Assembly (NCBI RefSeq): GCF_003597395.2
Contig: NC_133778.1
Coordinates: 17,766,445 to 17,830,444, forward strand
Source of the DNA: Chelonoidis abingdonii
Taxonomy: Eukaryota > Chordata > Testudines > Testudinidae
DNA: 64,000 bases
Direction of reading: 5' to 3'
This document shows, in pieces, positions 33,199 through 45,867 of the stretch (position 1 is the first letter of the stretch; each line of letters opens with the position of its first letter). The translations under genes and the position numbers were made by a program. Below the pieces are notes generated by a model. The model saw only the letters and a program-made list of their open reading frames with translations, did not search any database and was not told the origin of the DNA.

Positions 33199-36100
33199 TA
33201 TGATTGAGACTAATCCCCTTTTCGCTCCTCCCCATCTTGCATTCTTTGCTTTTCCCTTCACTGTAATTAGTTTACAAGACTACTTATCCACGATTACCGC
33301 TTTTAAATGACAGTCTTCTTTTCTTTTACTCCAGTTCATCATCTTGCATCATTTTGACTTGCTATCTGTGTACCCAGTTCTGTAAGGCATTTTCTCATTA
33401 TGTTATCTCTTAATATAAAGCATTTTGAAATACTTTGTATGAGAGACACTGTATGGAGTAAATTGAATTGAATTTTTTTTCCCTCAAAGTCAGGGGCTTT
33501 CAGCATCTTTCTTCAGCTACGTCAGCAGAGTTCTCAGGACCCAATGCCAATATGCAATGGCTACTCTTTGCTGCGCATGCACAATCATTTAACTTTACTA
33601 GGGAAAATGAGATTGTAATGTCAGAACCTGGGGAGCAAACAGGAGAGCATCTCAAGATTTATATTCATTATGGTGATGGCAGACTAAAGTCTCCAGTCCA
33701 GCTTTTGTAGCATTTAATGATCAGAATCTGACTCTGATATACTGCCATATCTGCCTGCATCTGGTGTTGATGCTGGATGCGGGGGTGGTGTGTGCGCGTT
33801 GGAGAGGAAGGGAAATAGCAGGGCATGAACAAAATTGCAGAGCAAGTGGTGGAAATAGACAGTGAAAGCTTCCTACAGTTAGGCAGACTCACAGGGGAGA
33901 GAAAGGCTTTCATTGTCTATAAAATCTTGCCTTGCTGGAGATCCTCAAGAGTAGAAGGGGTAGCCTAGAGGCAGTAAATCTCTCACTTGTATTATTACAT
34001 TCTAAACACTTAGCTACTGTACCAACCAGTGCACTACCTCAGGGAAGAAAAGGAGATGGGGTGGGAAAACCAGAACAAAGAAAAAAAAGCAAGCAAGCTA
34101 GCAGATCAAAGTGGAAAACAAACCCCCTCCACAATCCCGCCCCCCCCAAACAGCTCATGTTAAAGAAAACAGCAAAGTTATCATCAAGTTGTTAAAATTT
34201 AACCCCAATTTCATCTGTTGTGATTTAACAGCACACTGGAACAACCTTCTTAGAATTTCAATGGTTAGTCTGTATCACGGGGTATTAAACCCACCTTAAT
34301 CCTGTTAAACACAGATATAACTAAAGGGAGTCTCTCTCTTGCAATGGCATTATGACAAAAGCTCTCCACACTGCCAATTCAATGTCTAAAAAAAAAAAAA
34401 ATCCCTGGATTAATACTGAGCAAACTGCATCAGCATGAGCAGGTTTCAAGAGCAATTGCTTTCCATATGCTCTGGCATCAGGTTCTTTTGGATCCTGTGG
34501 TACCAGTCTGCAAATGCTACAGACATTGTTTCTCAGGCTTGCAACTGCTGTTGGGTGGTGACCTTCCTTGCTTGCTGATACCAGCTGAGCAGTTGGTATA
34601 ATTTCTCTGTAATCTGGTACTGTCTGTTGTTTGCTGGTACCAGATGGATACCAGATGGGGTATTGTGGGCAATGCCTTCCCTGTGTTCCAGTCCCAAATT
34701 CACTGCTGAGAGGGTCAGTCTTGTCAGTTAGTTGACTCCTAATGGCACTTCAAAGCAGTACTCTAAAAAAATCTCAACATCTGTTCCTTACTCCTAATGA
34801 CCCTAAAAAAATGTTATAGTCATACTTTCCTTTACCCAAGAGTTACACTACATCTGCAGGAAAATACAACTTTCCAGTAGCTTGCAGACATCAAACTCAC
34901 TCCTGGCTAATGGCAGCTCCAGAAGCTACCACCTCAACTACTATGGTCAGGACTGAATGTGAACTATAATCAGTATGTTCTTTTTCTGTGATAGTGCCAC
35001 AATACAGAATTTCAGAGATACAGCAGTATTTTTAGTGGCAAAATGGAATAACAAGAAAACAACAACTTTAAGTGCCTTTGAACAGTATCAGGGATACCTT
35101 AATATTGAGCACAAAGCATGGAGAGAAGAAAAAAGAGAGAAAGCAGTGGAAAAGACCTGTTATAAGTATTAATTTTTAATTTGGGTCTTTCAGGTTGTTG
35201 ACCTGATTGTCAAACTGGAGACAGAAGTAAAAAGGTCAGTTCACGGTTTTGAATGCTGCATACCACAGTTACTTCCAATGCCATTTTGTAAGATTTTTTT
35301 CTAAGTTTACTTAAGAAAATACAGTTGCACTTAGTTAAATTATCTATACACTCAGCACTAGAATGATGTCTGATGGAAAATATAGCTGACATCAAAGCAT
35401 ATTCCCCACCCCCCAATTTGCTTCATAGAGAAGTTATGATAAACAGGTTATGTGTTCCCCAAGGTTACCATGGAAACTCTTTCTTTCCAGGCCATCACTT
35501 ACAAAGGTAAAATTTGCATTAAAATATGATGGAATTTGATTTTTTTTTGTTAGACTCAAGTGGGGTCATGCTACCATACAGTATAGCTATTATTTCAAAC
35601 TCGGGAACATATGTTGAAGGGAGAGATCTATTAATCCCTGTAAGCACCTGGGTGACCAATTACAGTTTAATTGCTATCTTGACAGGTATCTCCCTGGCAA
35701 ATTAACGGAAAATACTTTGAAAATTAGCTTCTAATGCAAATAGAAATGTTAATATGGATCTGCTAGTTAGTAGCCACCAAACAGCACTTTATTAATTCCC
35801 TGTGTAATCATTCCCCAGGAAAGGCAGAATTTAGATTGTCAAAACTTCTGTTCTGCTGATGTAGGCACCGTCATGTATTTTGAATGATACATGTGTCCCA
35901 TTTTTTTTGGAAAACATGTTGTGAAATTACTGTGCCTTAAATGCAATTCAAGTAGAGATATATTAAATAGAAGCAAGAGTGTGGGATGTCTGCAGGGGTC
36001 AGGCTCTGCTTACGTTGTTTTGAATGACCTAATCCCAAAGGCCTCCATGTCCCAAAGTAACTACTCTCACATTAATTACATATACATATACAGTACTTTC

Positions 36101-36354
36101 AATAACCTACAAGGGGGGCACATCTAATAGTCTGCAGAATATATGATTAAATTGATCACAATAATGCGACGTATAATAATTATGACAATCATTACTTTTG
36201 CCACAGCAAATATAAACGTTTAAGAGTAGAACAATGTACTCACGATCAGAACTGGACTGCACAGAATGTCAGCAGAAATCCTGGAATAGCCTCTCTTTTA
36301 CACAGTCACACACGTGACTAGCAGATACTGGTAGTATTAATACAGAATTTAATA
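33199..36354. other. intronic sequence, nothing recognised
   Basis: No exon or repeat boundary was found. Short open frames (for example 33932-34195) have no domain or splice context. Confidence 0.35.
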
Positions 36355-36698
36355 CACCTCTACCCCGATATAACATGAATTTGGATATAACGCGGTAAAG
36401 CAGTGCTCTGGGGAGGACAGGGCTATGCACTCCAGTGGGGGGAGGGATAGCTGAGTGGTTTGAGCATTAGCCAGCAAAACTCAGGGTTGTGAGTTCAATC
36501 CTTGAGGGCGCCACTTAAGGGTTTGGGGCAAAATCAGTACTTGGTCCTGCTAGTGAAGGCAGGGGATTGCACTTGATGACCTTTCACAGTCCCTTCTAGC
36601 TCTATGTGATAGGTATATATATCAATCAAAGCAAGTTCAATAATAACATAGTAAGATTTTTTGGCTCCTGAGGACAGCGTTATATCAGGGTAGAGGTG
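36355..36698. mobile_element. Tc1/mariner-type MITE, interrupted by a SINE (copy 1)
   Basis: The terminal repeats CACCTCTACCCCGATATAAC (36355-) and GTTATATCAGGGTAGAGGTG (-36698) are inverted, and TA stands directly outside both ends, as expected for Tc1/mariner elements. Without the SINE the element is about 158 bp, close to the 139-bp copy at 53559-53697. Confidence 0.9.
36439..36624 (+). mobile_element. tRNA-derived SINE of the turtle Cry I / PolIII type
   Basis: The sequence starts GGGGAGGGATAGCTGAGTGG. An A box (TAGCTGAGTGG, 36448-36458) and a B box (GAGTTCAATCC, 36491-36501) are 32 nt apart, as in tRNA genes. The 3' part (ATGACCTTTCACAGTCCCTT, CTAGCTCTATGTGATAGG) is like a CR1 tail, consistent with mobilisation by CR1. 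It ends in a short TATATATA stretch. It sits inside the MITE at 36355-36698 and so is younger. Cry I SINEs are known from cryptodiran turtles. Confidence 0.88.
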
Positions 36699-36699
36699 T

Positions 36700-37302
36700 A
36701 TACTGGTGGTAACACATCTGTGGTGACCTAGCACTTCAGGGTTAACAGATTATGCACCATGATCACCTGGGCCTTAGTGGAAGTGGTAGGGACAGAACCC
36801 ATATCCTTCTGCTCCAAAAAGCATTCAAACCTCTACCACTTGATTTAAAGAAGAATTTCATTAGCTACTGCCAGTATGGGACAGACAACATGCAACTCAG
36901 CAGTAATGAGTCCATGCAGTGGCTATGAGACATACACATTAGCTAGACCATTATTTACATCACTACAACAGAAAAAGGTAACTAAACATAAACTGTGCCA
37001 AACAAATAAATGGCTGATCGCAAGTACCATAAAAAGACAAAAACCAGCTTAACAAGGTTCATCCCTCAGATCAGTTTACATTGAACAAGTGTCTTATCAT
37101 GACTCAGACAGAGTCCTTTTTTGTACTGGTAAATTTCTAAGCACAGAGACTTACAAAAATCCGATTTACTAAAGTATAAATGCACATTAAAAAAAAGATT
37201 TTAAAGTTAGAAATGCAAACACAAAAAGCATTAACTAAGAATTTTTGCAGAGCTCCTTAACACAGCACATTCACTAGATGGAATGCTTTTTAATTAGATG
37301 TT
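36700..37302. other. intronic sequence, nothing recognised
   Basis: Unique A/T-rich sequence without supported features. Confidence 0.35.
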
Positions 37303-37518
37303 TGCAGTGTTGTGGTTGTCATGTTGGACTCAGGCTATGAGAGACAAAGTAGGTCAGGTAATGCCTTTTATAGGACTGGTGAAAGAGACAAACTTTTGAG
37401 CTTCACAGAGCTCTGTGGGGACCCGAAGAAGAGCTCTCTGGAGCTCAAAAGTTTGTCCCTTTCATCAACAGAAGTTGGTCCAATAAAAGATATTACCCAA
37501 CCCACCTTGTCTCTCTTT
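37303..37518. repeat. palindromic amniote repeat, copy 2 of 3
   Basis: The left arm GCAGTGTTGTGGTTGTCATG, GAGAGACAAAGTAGG, TTTTATAGGACTGG and CAAACTTTTGAGCTTC is mirrored on the right (GAGCTCAAAAGTTTGTCCCT, AACAGAAGTTGGTCCAATAA, CCACCTTGTCTCTC). The centre is near 37425. Same family as 12266-12502. Confidence 0.8.
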
Positions 37519-38156
37519 TCATTACATCACATTTTTAGCATTAAGGGGTCAGTGCTCCTTTCTCCAAGCTCCCACTGACAATTAGAGTTGGTCACAAAAA
37601 TGTGGACTGAAAATTGAAAAAGAGAATAGGTCTTGGACAAAAGAGCCAAAGTCATGTAATACATCAGCCTGACCTGGTAAATGGAGTTTTCTTCTATTTT
37701 TTGTACTGTATTTTAATGCTGTATTGCTATTAGATTAGCATCTGCACTTCAGACCTTACACTAGGAACTAATAAAGTTATCCACCCAATCTCTCGGTGTC
37801 TGAGTCACTGACTTTATTTTTCATTCTAAATAATTATAACAATGTCGCCTGTTTGCTCAGAAAAATCAAGCCTCTATATATTCATAGATAATTGCTTATG
37901 CACAACATCCAGCGATACATTCTAATTACTTTTCACATCTTTACTGTGAAGAAATCTTGAACTCTCCAGTGTTCTCAACTGCCTGACAACAACATACCCA
38001 TGCTACATTCAAAGCTCAGTGCTACTGGACTTGTGGCTATGATGTAATTTAATAAGCAGATCTGCTAATGCATTTTGCAGTGAGCATTTCCTTCAGAGAA
38101 ACTTCAAGGAAATACTTTAAGGGAAACTTGAAGGAAATATATCTTACAGCTTATGC

Positions 38157-38246
38157 CAGGGTTTTTTTAATTTGTAAAGGGGGGGGGTGCACTCAGAGGC
38201 TTGCTATGTGAAAGGGGTCACCAGTACAAAAGTTTGAGAACCACTG
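38157..38246 (+). mobile_element. 90-bp internally deleted hAT element with perfect target duplication
   Basis: The perfect 8-bp duplication GCTTATGC lies at 38149-38156 and 38247-38254. The element begins with CAGGG and jumps at once to the 3' end of a familiar turtle hAT element (GAGGCTTGCTATGTGAAAGG, AAAAGTTTGAGAACCACTG). Almost the whole 5' and middle part is missing. Confidence 0.85.
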
Positions 38247-38254
38247 GCTTATGC

Positions 38255-41200
38255 CATAACATTAAAAAAAACCAAACCACACCACAAAAAACAAAACTAC
38301 ATCAAAAAACCCACAACCTCACAACTATATAGATATATCATAAAAAGGTCAGTCCAAAAAATTAATGTTTTGGAAAATATACTTTAAAATGTCTTCAATA
38401 GTCACATATTTAACTATAGCTATGTTATTTTTACAAATGAGAGATCTGTACTTTGGTACACTCTCAATGAAATTGTTACTCTGCATGACCCAACTCATTT
38501 TGGCCTCTACTTTATTCCATGAGTTCTGTATAAATCACTGTGGGCTGCTGCACTGAGGTTATTCTGGAAGCTGCCTTCAATTACCTTAAATGGAGAAAGT
38601 TTTGAAAGTCCATACTCAAAATGCCTATTGATTTCAGGAAGGTTTCCTAACCAAGGACTGCAGGGATATGGACCAACATTCTCCTTCTCATTCTACAGTA
38701 GCTAGGTAATTTTTGGGATCTTCTGTAAGCTATTTTAGGGAACTTGACAGATTGGTATCCAATAAAAATGAAGACATACAATATAGAGAGATTTCTATAT
38801 AACACTGCAAAAGTAAGGAGCCAAAAATGTCAATTTATTTTAAAATACACTAGATATATAATATTAAAAATAAAACCTTTTGCACCTCCTTCCATATGGG
38901 GATCTGATTTTGGTCTATCGGACCCCAACCCAACAAAGTACTCAAGCACCTGAGTAATCCCACTGATTTCATGTGCTTAAAGTGAAGTGCTCTGCTGACC
39001 AAGGCCCCATTCCAGAAGTCAGAAAAATCCCTTACTAGTGCCTGAGGAAGAGGGAGGTCAGTTTTTACTTTTTGTAATCTGTAGTCAGACTACTTTTCTG
39101 TAGTCAGAGTTGTGAGCAGCTGTATTTGTTCCTATGGTATGTGGGGCATTGACTTGCTGGAGGTCAGGAATTGAGCTGTCATGCAGAAATACATTTCTGC
39201 AGGGGAAAGGAAAGGTTCAAAGAGAAATACTAGCTCTGACAACTTCTCATGAAGGCTCAGTGTTAAAACTCCAATCCTCTTTCACTTTCCCCATGATTCA
39301 CGCTCTCACATATGAGGCCAGCCTGAGATCTGGCATATTTATGAGTGTGTGCACACATGCTCGTGTATGGAGTGATTCTTAGAAAAGCCAGCAGGTGGCT
39401 AGAAAATTGGAAAAGCTGGACTAGAGATGGTTTGCCAAAAAAGGAAATAATTCTCAAAAAGCCAGCTACCTTACCACTCAGATAAACCACATTGCCCCAC
39501 TAGCAAACACAAACCCACAAATAAATACACGTAGGTCCAAGCTTTTAAAGGGCCATTTTTGTATGCAGAAAACTGTGCACCACATTAGATGCAAATGCCT
39601 GTTTGAGCACACAAGTGGCAATAATTGCTCTCACCTCCCATGGCATAATCACTTATTCAGTGACTCCACTGATCATCTAAATCACCAATTAGATGTTTGT
39701 TTCTGATGTCCCTTAAATGTTTCAGCTAAGTGAGTTAGTTTGCATTCAAAAATTATAAAATAAAACCTCTGGGGTTCTTTATAATACATCAACACATGTG
39801 GCAGCAGCTGTCACGTTTTTTGTGATATTGTGCTCAAATTCTCAGTTTGAGAGAGACGAGATGATCATTCACTAACTGCACGAGATGTGACCACTGCAGC
39901 ATGTTTAATATATAAAGTTCTCCTGAGTGTGCTGGGAGCTGTTTAAAGATGACTTCATCCATATATATGAGAAGCATTGTTGATGTATCAAAGTAGTAGT
40001 TTTTTACAGCAGTAAGCAAAGGAAAGAAACAGGATATTATTTGCTTCTGTTTATTTAAATCATTTACTTGGAGATGTAACAGAGAAGTTTTAATATTTGC
40101 TCTCCTCAGATACCAACTTCTACATTTAAATATTGTGAAAAGCAACATCTTGATTTTCAGAATAAACGACACTACGTATTTTTGGAATTCAACCTAACTT
40201 TTAAGGCATGCATGCTACCCAGTGGAGTTTATTAAGATGGTATGTAATAGTATTCCTTCCCTTGGTAAAGAGAAGAGAGTACTTTGACAATGTTAGCTAA
40301 GAGACATCAGCATTTCAGATTCTGTTCTAGTTTAGATATTTTGTGCCTAATCCGACCTTGGCATAAGTAAGAGTGACAAGAAGTTTATGGAGTCACTCAA
40401 GCTTACCAATAAAACGGGCAGATTTGGGTCTCTTTGAGTCTCCTTTCTGGAACAGTTTATTTTTCACATGAGGTTTGGCTAAGATTTCACCATGACAATC
40501 CTCCCACATCCCAAAAAAAACAGAATTTCATTGCTTAGTCAGAGCAGTTGACATTGTTTCAGAATTATCCCAATCCAAACTCTTTGCAGGTCAGACAGAA
40601 TAGATGCATAGGCCAAAGGAGAGTTCTTGATGGGTAAAAACACATTTTAATAGGAGGTTTTAATCTTCATTAGTCCTATGATGCTTTTTTAACAGCACAA
40701 ATATTTCTGAATGCTAGTTTTCAAAGTTGCTCTACTCTAAACGAGTTTACTTTTCCCCTAAAAAGAATTAAATGTATTCAACTGAGTAGTCATCAGCAGC
40801 TTTTCAGAAAATCTGGAATTCATAGGAATTCTCCTATGGTTTCCCTTAGTACATAAAATTGTCATTTCTCCCATTGCACTAGAAGACAGGAATGTTATTA
40901 TTCTAGAAGTTGGAATTTTGGTTTTTAACCATGATCCAACACAAACGTTTGTGGTTTTTCGGAACCTAACTTGCTTTAAACTCAACATCCTGAAGCTGGA
41001 ATTAATTGCTCATTAAAACACAAAGAGCTCCTTTTTCACTCTAAAGTAAGTATAGAACCTTTTGACACATTATGGAAAAATAACGCAGTTCTCAACCTTC
41101 CTTTTCTCTGTTTTATTTTTAGGTATGGACCTTTGCCAGATACACAATAAACTGCTTGGCCTTTAACACAAAAGGGTATGATTCTTCTTTTTGTAACCTT

Positions 41201-42590
41201 AATTGGGAACTGACAAAATTCACTACACTACAAATTTGCTTCAATCAAAACCTGTTGACAGATAATATATTAAGGCCTAGCGCACAGATCTGAGTGGAGA
41301 TCAGATAGCTGAAGAAAGATTTATAAGTTGACAAAAAATGAAAGGAAAAAAATCCTAATTTGCAAATGAGGAATAAAAAGTTGTAAGATCTGCTGTATAC
41401 AAGGTATCCTATAGGATATTGTTAGGCTGCTGCAGTTACCTACAGGTGAAGAAGCACACTCAATTTGTAATGAATTACACACAGTCCCTGGAAGAACATG
41501 AACAAAATAAGGCTGTGAGAAGAATGTAATGTCACAGTGAAGACAGGACTGAGGTTTTAAGTAACAGGATTGGTATGAAATCTGTGAAACAATCCAAGTA
41601 AATCCACAGATAGGCTTTTTATTCTGGGTTTTTTAAACTCTCTCTCTCTCTCTCCCCCTCCCTCCGTCCCCCACACACACTTTATTGCCTTGATTGACCA
41701 TTTGTTTCCCCCCCTTATTTTTTTGTTTTGTTTTCTTGTTTCAGTGAAGCAATGGGAAGGACAGCACCCATAAAATGCACCTGCTGTAATTCCCTCCAAT
41801 TCCTAAAGTGACTGTCCTAAGTTCCTATGGCCCATCTCTAACAAAGTTCTCTTAGGATTTGATCAACAGCTCACTTTAAGTCAATGGAACTCCCTAATGG
41901 GCTTTGATCAGGCTCTTAAAGCAATATTTTTGTGAAAACGTGCATTATTTAACTGGTGGGCTATTAAGACGTATACATACGTGCACGCACGCGCTCACTG
42001 ACATGGGAACCAATACGCTCCACTAATACACCCACACGGTTACCAGTGGACTTCAGTTTTTAAAATGAAAATAAAACAGCCATTTTTTTTCTGGAAAGTA
42101 TTTATACTTTATAATCAACATTTCTCTTTACTTAACTGGCCCTAAAGAAATAAAGATGTTTCACTTTAAGCCATCTAACCCTTGTGAATCTGGCTTATCA
42201 TTTTCCCCCAGAGTAATGAAGCTGGAGAGAGGGAGAGAGAGAGAGAGTCTAAAGAATATGAAAACAGACAACCACCCAAAAAAAACAGAGTAACTGGAAA
42301 TAACTTTGAAGTTTTATGCTAGATAGCACAAACCGTGCCATATAAACGTATCTCTTTACTTAGACATACTAAACTGAATTATCCACCTGTTCCTTAGAAG
42401 AAGAAAACCCAGGCTGAGAGGGAGGGAGAGCAGAAAAAAGAGCAAGGGAGCAAAAATATATACAACAACAAACGAGAAAAACAGAGGAGAATTGAAAAAA
42501 AACATGGACGTGGGGGGAGGAATGAAGAGCGACTAGCAAGCTTATTTAAAATGAATTTTTGACCTTATTTTTAAAACATTTATGGATCCC
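38255..42590. other. intronic sequence with simple repeats
   Basis: No exon was recognised. A polypyrimidine (CT)n stretch spans 41636-41657, followed by CCCCCTCCCTCCG. GA repeats lie at 42224-42246 and 42415-42431. Text at 38925-38990 belongs to the 'CAACAAAGTACTCAAGCAC' old palindromic repeat group. Confidence 0.4.
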
Positions 42591-42599
42591 AATTGCCTG

Positions 42600-43030
42600 T
42601 CATGAGATTATGTTCCCTTACAATGCTGGCTTTTCAGTTGGCGCTGCACTTTAACTTGATTTATCCCATTTTTAAAAAAGCAGATTGTTAGAAATACCCT
42701 TTCCACCAGAAATTCTGTCCCATTATAGTGTCAGCTAAAGGCCACTTGTCAATGTCAGCTTTATAAGACAGAAATGTGCGGCGTGAGCTCTCAGGCTTAT
42801 TTTTTTGGAGGTCAAGCCCTAACGTCCATCTCTGAACCTCCTGCTTCGCTGTGGATAGTGTCTTCTTAAATTATCTTATGTTATTTTCTAATTTATCTGA
42901 ATGTTTCATTAGATAGTGTACAGTAATTACAGCAGCTGCTGTACATTAGCAAGACATCTTAAAGGAGAGCTGGCTTAGGTATCATGCTGATTGACAAAAG
43001 CATAGTATTAAACTTATCTAGTATTAAAAA
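42600..43030. promoter_or_regulatory. possible conserved non-coding block (candidate enhancer)
   Basis: Non-coding, repeat-free text dense in transcription-factor-like motifs: TAATTACAGCAGCTGCTG (42924-42941; homeodomain core and CAGCTG E-box), TGATTGACA (42985-42993; PBX/MEIS-like), TGTCAATGTCA (42748-42758) and CTTATCT (43013-43019; GATA-like). This is inference from composition only. A multi-species alignment would decide it. Confidence 0.25.
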
Positions 43031-44627
43031 TACATCAGGAGGCCGCTTCTCTTCTCCAGCTGTGAGAAGAAAAGCCCATAAAGCCCATAACAGCAGGATT
43101 TCCTCCTGCTCAGCTGCCTGCTGCCTCTTTAGGGGAGAGATCTGACAAAGTGGAGACTAAAGTAAGTTTTTCTTTATTTACACTGATGGAATTAGTCATC
43201 AGATTGTCTTTTCACTGGCAAACAGAGGTTGAGGAAATCGGCTGTTGCTCAGTCTGTGTTACCATAATGCTGCCAGAGGTCAGTGTTAATACTAGCAGTG
43301 TAAGGGCCCAAATCAGAGGGCGTCTCTTGAACTACCAACCAGTGTGAGGAGAAATGGAGCAGTGGCCACTATTTTTCCTGGTCCAGAATATGGTGCAATA
43401 CCAAACTGGGGATGGAGAGATTGTGGCAGGCAGGAGATTTCGCTCTTGTATCTTCCCAGTTGTTGGTACTTTTTAGAGAAGGTCAGGAACTCAAGGCCTT
43501 TGAAACTGTACAAGTGACTTTGACTGGTGGAACTATTTAGGTGTTGCAACAAACTTCAGCCACCAAGGTTAAGTTAGCGTTTAGAGCAGACACTATATAG
43601 CAGGTCTTCCTCTCAACAAAAACAGTTAAAAATTCATGCCTTAGAAAGAGGAACAGAAACTATCTTGATGCCTCTAATATTAATCAATCTAAGACTGAGC
43701 GCTTTAAAGCTCTCTCGAGTTCTTTGATTAAGGACATCTTGCCTCACAGGAAAAAGGAAGCTTTGGAAATCAGTAATCTTTGGACATTATATTTAATAGA
43801 AAAGGCTTAAAAGGGATTATCTATAAGGGACCTTTGTGAATCTTTGGAAATTATATTGAACCATAAATCTGAACCTCTTTGGAGGGGTAATAAAGCCTTA
43901 TCAGTTTCAGATAAGAAGTGGAAATCCTTAGTCTGCTTTAGGTGCATCATTGGCCAGGTCTGGAGTAACTGCCAAGACGCTGATTATTTCTTTAGCCTCT
44001 GTCTTGGACAGATAGATATATTTTATTTAGATTATAAATTTGGGTTGTAAAAAGATTTTTTTAAACCAAGAATGGAAATTTAACAGATTCCCAAATTTGG
44101 TTCACAACCTTCAAGCCTACGGAACAAAGTTAATTGCTCTAAGGGATCTTGCTGGGAATGATATTTCTGAAATTACCTCAGAAAAATGACGACTCTGTAT
44201 AATTTCACACAGAAGTAATATACACTTGTGATTGTGATAAAGCCATATTTTGTTTTTTAGAAACACAAAGCACAGTAACTGAAGATTTCAATTTTTCATT
44301 CAAACTGATAGTATGGCAAGTTTGGGGAATACTGGAGACATTGATGATGTTAGTACTTATAAAAATTCAGTTATACTTGGGTTCTAATATGTTTTAAATT
44401 ATTACATTTTTTAAAATAAAGTTTGAATTTAGTTTAAATTGCACCATGTCATGCAGCATGACAGAGAGTTGCATGTCTGAACATTGATTGGCCTTATTTA
44501 TTTTTAGAGACCGAGCCAACCCTGAAATTCTTGTCCAGGCAGAACTCAGATTGCTGCAGGACCCCATAATGGTCTCCTATGATATGAAGATATTCCATAT
44601 ATTTAAGGCATCGGAGGAGTGAGGAGC
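43031..44627. other. intronic sequence, nothing recognised
   Basis: No exon or repeat boundary was recognised. Confidence 0.35.
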
Positions 44628-44826
44628 ACTGGATTCTTTTGCTGGCTCTATCCCACACTGACACGGTATGCCCTTGGGACAGTCACAGCACTTTGTTCCC
44701 TAGCTGTAATATGGGAAAAACGGAATTTTCCTACTAGACAGTTGTGTTATTAGACTTAATTCAATCCTATTGGTAAAGCACTTAGAGAGCCTCTGAGAGA
44801 AGGCTCCATAAAAGGGCAAGGTATTA
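44628..44826 (+). repeat. MIR SINE
   Basis: In order: GGATTCTTTTGCTGGCTCTA, CCCTTGGGACAGTCACAGCA (the MIR core 'CTTGGGCAAGTCAC' region), CCTAGCTGTAATATGGG, and TTGGTAAAGCACTTAGAGAG with GGCTCCATAAAAGGGCAAGG at the 3' end. It is an old copy, well preserved in order. Confidence 0.8.
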
Positions 44827-44829
44827 ATT

Positions 44830-45378
44830 TTTTCACTTAAAACGCGGAACAAGGGGAGGCAAGGGAAGCGTTTGGCCTGGACTGTTAATGGCCCTAGCAC
44901 AGGTGTGCAAGGGAAGGTGTAAGCAACCTTGCCCCCCACACTTGGGTCTCCTCATTCCTATGCAGCAACTAGGCACAATTTGAGTCAGTGTTCTCCTGAT
45001 CCCCACTTCACCTCAAAGGGTAACAGCTTGATGAGCAGAGGGACTGTACTGCATCCTGCTAAGAGACCTAGTGCCACCTTGTGTGGCTCAATGTTTTGGA
45101 AGGAATCATGCTGGCTGGGACCACCTGCAACAAGTTGCCCTGGGGATGGTGCATATCTAGGCCAATGCTTACGTCTAACAGCGGGTGGACATGACAACAT
45201 TGGAAATGACTCGTAGAGTTTAAATTATAGAAATGATTTGTTTGATGGGCTGAAGTTAAACCCAAATAGTCATATTAAACTGATACAGAGACACAGTATC
45301 TGGAAAACAAAAACAAACCAGCCAATGTCTTCTGCAAGCTTTCCATACTTCGAAAAGATTTGCTGGATAGCAACCTAC
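44830..45378. other. intron sequence just downstream of PARD3B exon 45379-45514
   Basis: On the minus strand the intron begins GTAGGTTGCTATCC at 45378. Nothing else recognised; the short open frames at 44929-45265 overlap on both strands and lack family similarity. Confidence 0.35.
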
Positions 45379-45514
45379 CCAGTGCTGATCATAATCAGAT
45401 GACCATGTTCTCATCTCATCATCCTCATAGAAAGCTAAACCGTCTCGCCTGGCCTGATGGTATTCCTTCCGTAGCTTCTGGATACGGTCTGCATTCCCAC
45501 CAGCTGGACAGCCA
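45379..45514 (-). CDS. PARD3B: PARD3B internal coding exon (C-terminal region)
   Basis: A 136-nt exon on the minus strand. The acceptor is TTATTTTATTTTCCAG and the donor TGG|GTAGGTTG. One base completes a split codon, then 45 codons read GCPAGGNADRIQKLRKEYHQ, ARRDGLAFYEDDE and MRTWSSDYDQHW, ending in phase 0. The downstream exon at 13609-13688 starts in phase 0, so the two join in frame across about 31.9 kb. The block NADRIQKLRKEYHQARR corresponds to the HDRIQRLRQEFQQAKQ region of PARD3; spacing to the downstream RQYASLP block supports the PAR3 family, and the wording supports PARD3B. This part of the protein is a charged, probably helical segment beyond the PDZ domains; its exact role is not clear. 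No reading-frame damage is seen. The upstream exon was not found in 45515-64000. Confidence 0.87.
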
Positions 45515-45867
45515 CTGGAAAATAAAATAATAAATTACATACGTACACTCCCGACCAGCCACATAATGCTGATACCAATGTGATAAACCCTGACCTTCTC
45601 ACTTGTACACTGCACAGTCATTCCTATGAACAATGACAAATGGCTACCATACTTAAATAAATAATAATAATCATCTGCCAGAGAACTATTTACTTTGTCA
45701 CTCTAAATAGGGAATTTTCCCTGAAACTGCATTTGACTGAGGTAAGTAGCATTCAGACCCAGAGCAGCTTTCTGGTCTGATATTTCATGAGCTATCAGGG
45801 CTAGGAACAAAAAGTTCTATACTATAAAAAAGGCAGGAATCCCATTCTCAGTTACAGAAAGAACTAA

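Noticed and set aside
36448..36520. Possible tRNA gene (A and B boxes present)
   Set aside because: The text does not fold as a full tRNA cloverleaf and continues into a SINE body with a CR1-like tail; it is the head of a SINE.
43150..43347. 65-codon plus-strand frame next to a purine/pyrimidine-rich stretch, considered as an exon
   Set aside because: No convincing splice pair and no family similarity; it lies on the strand opposite to the host gene.
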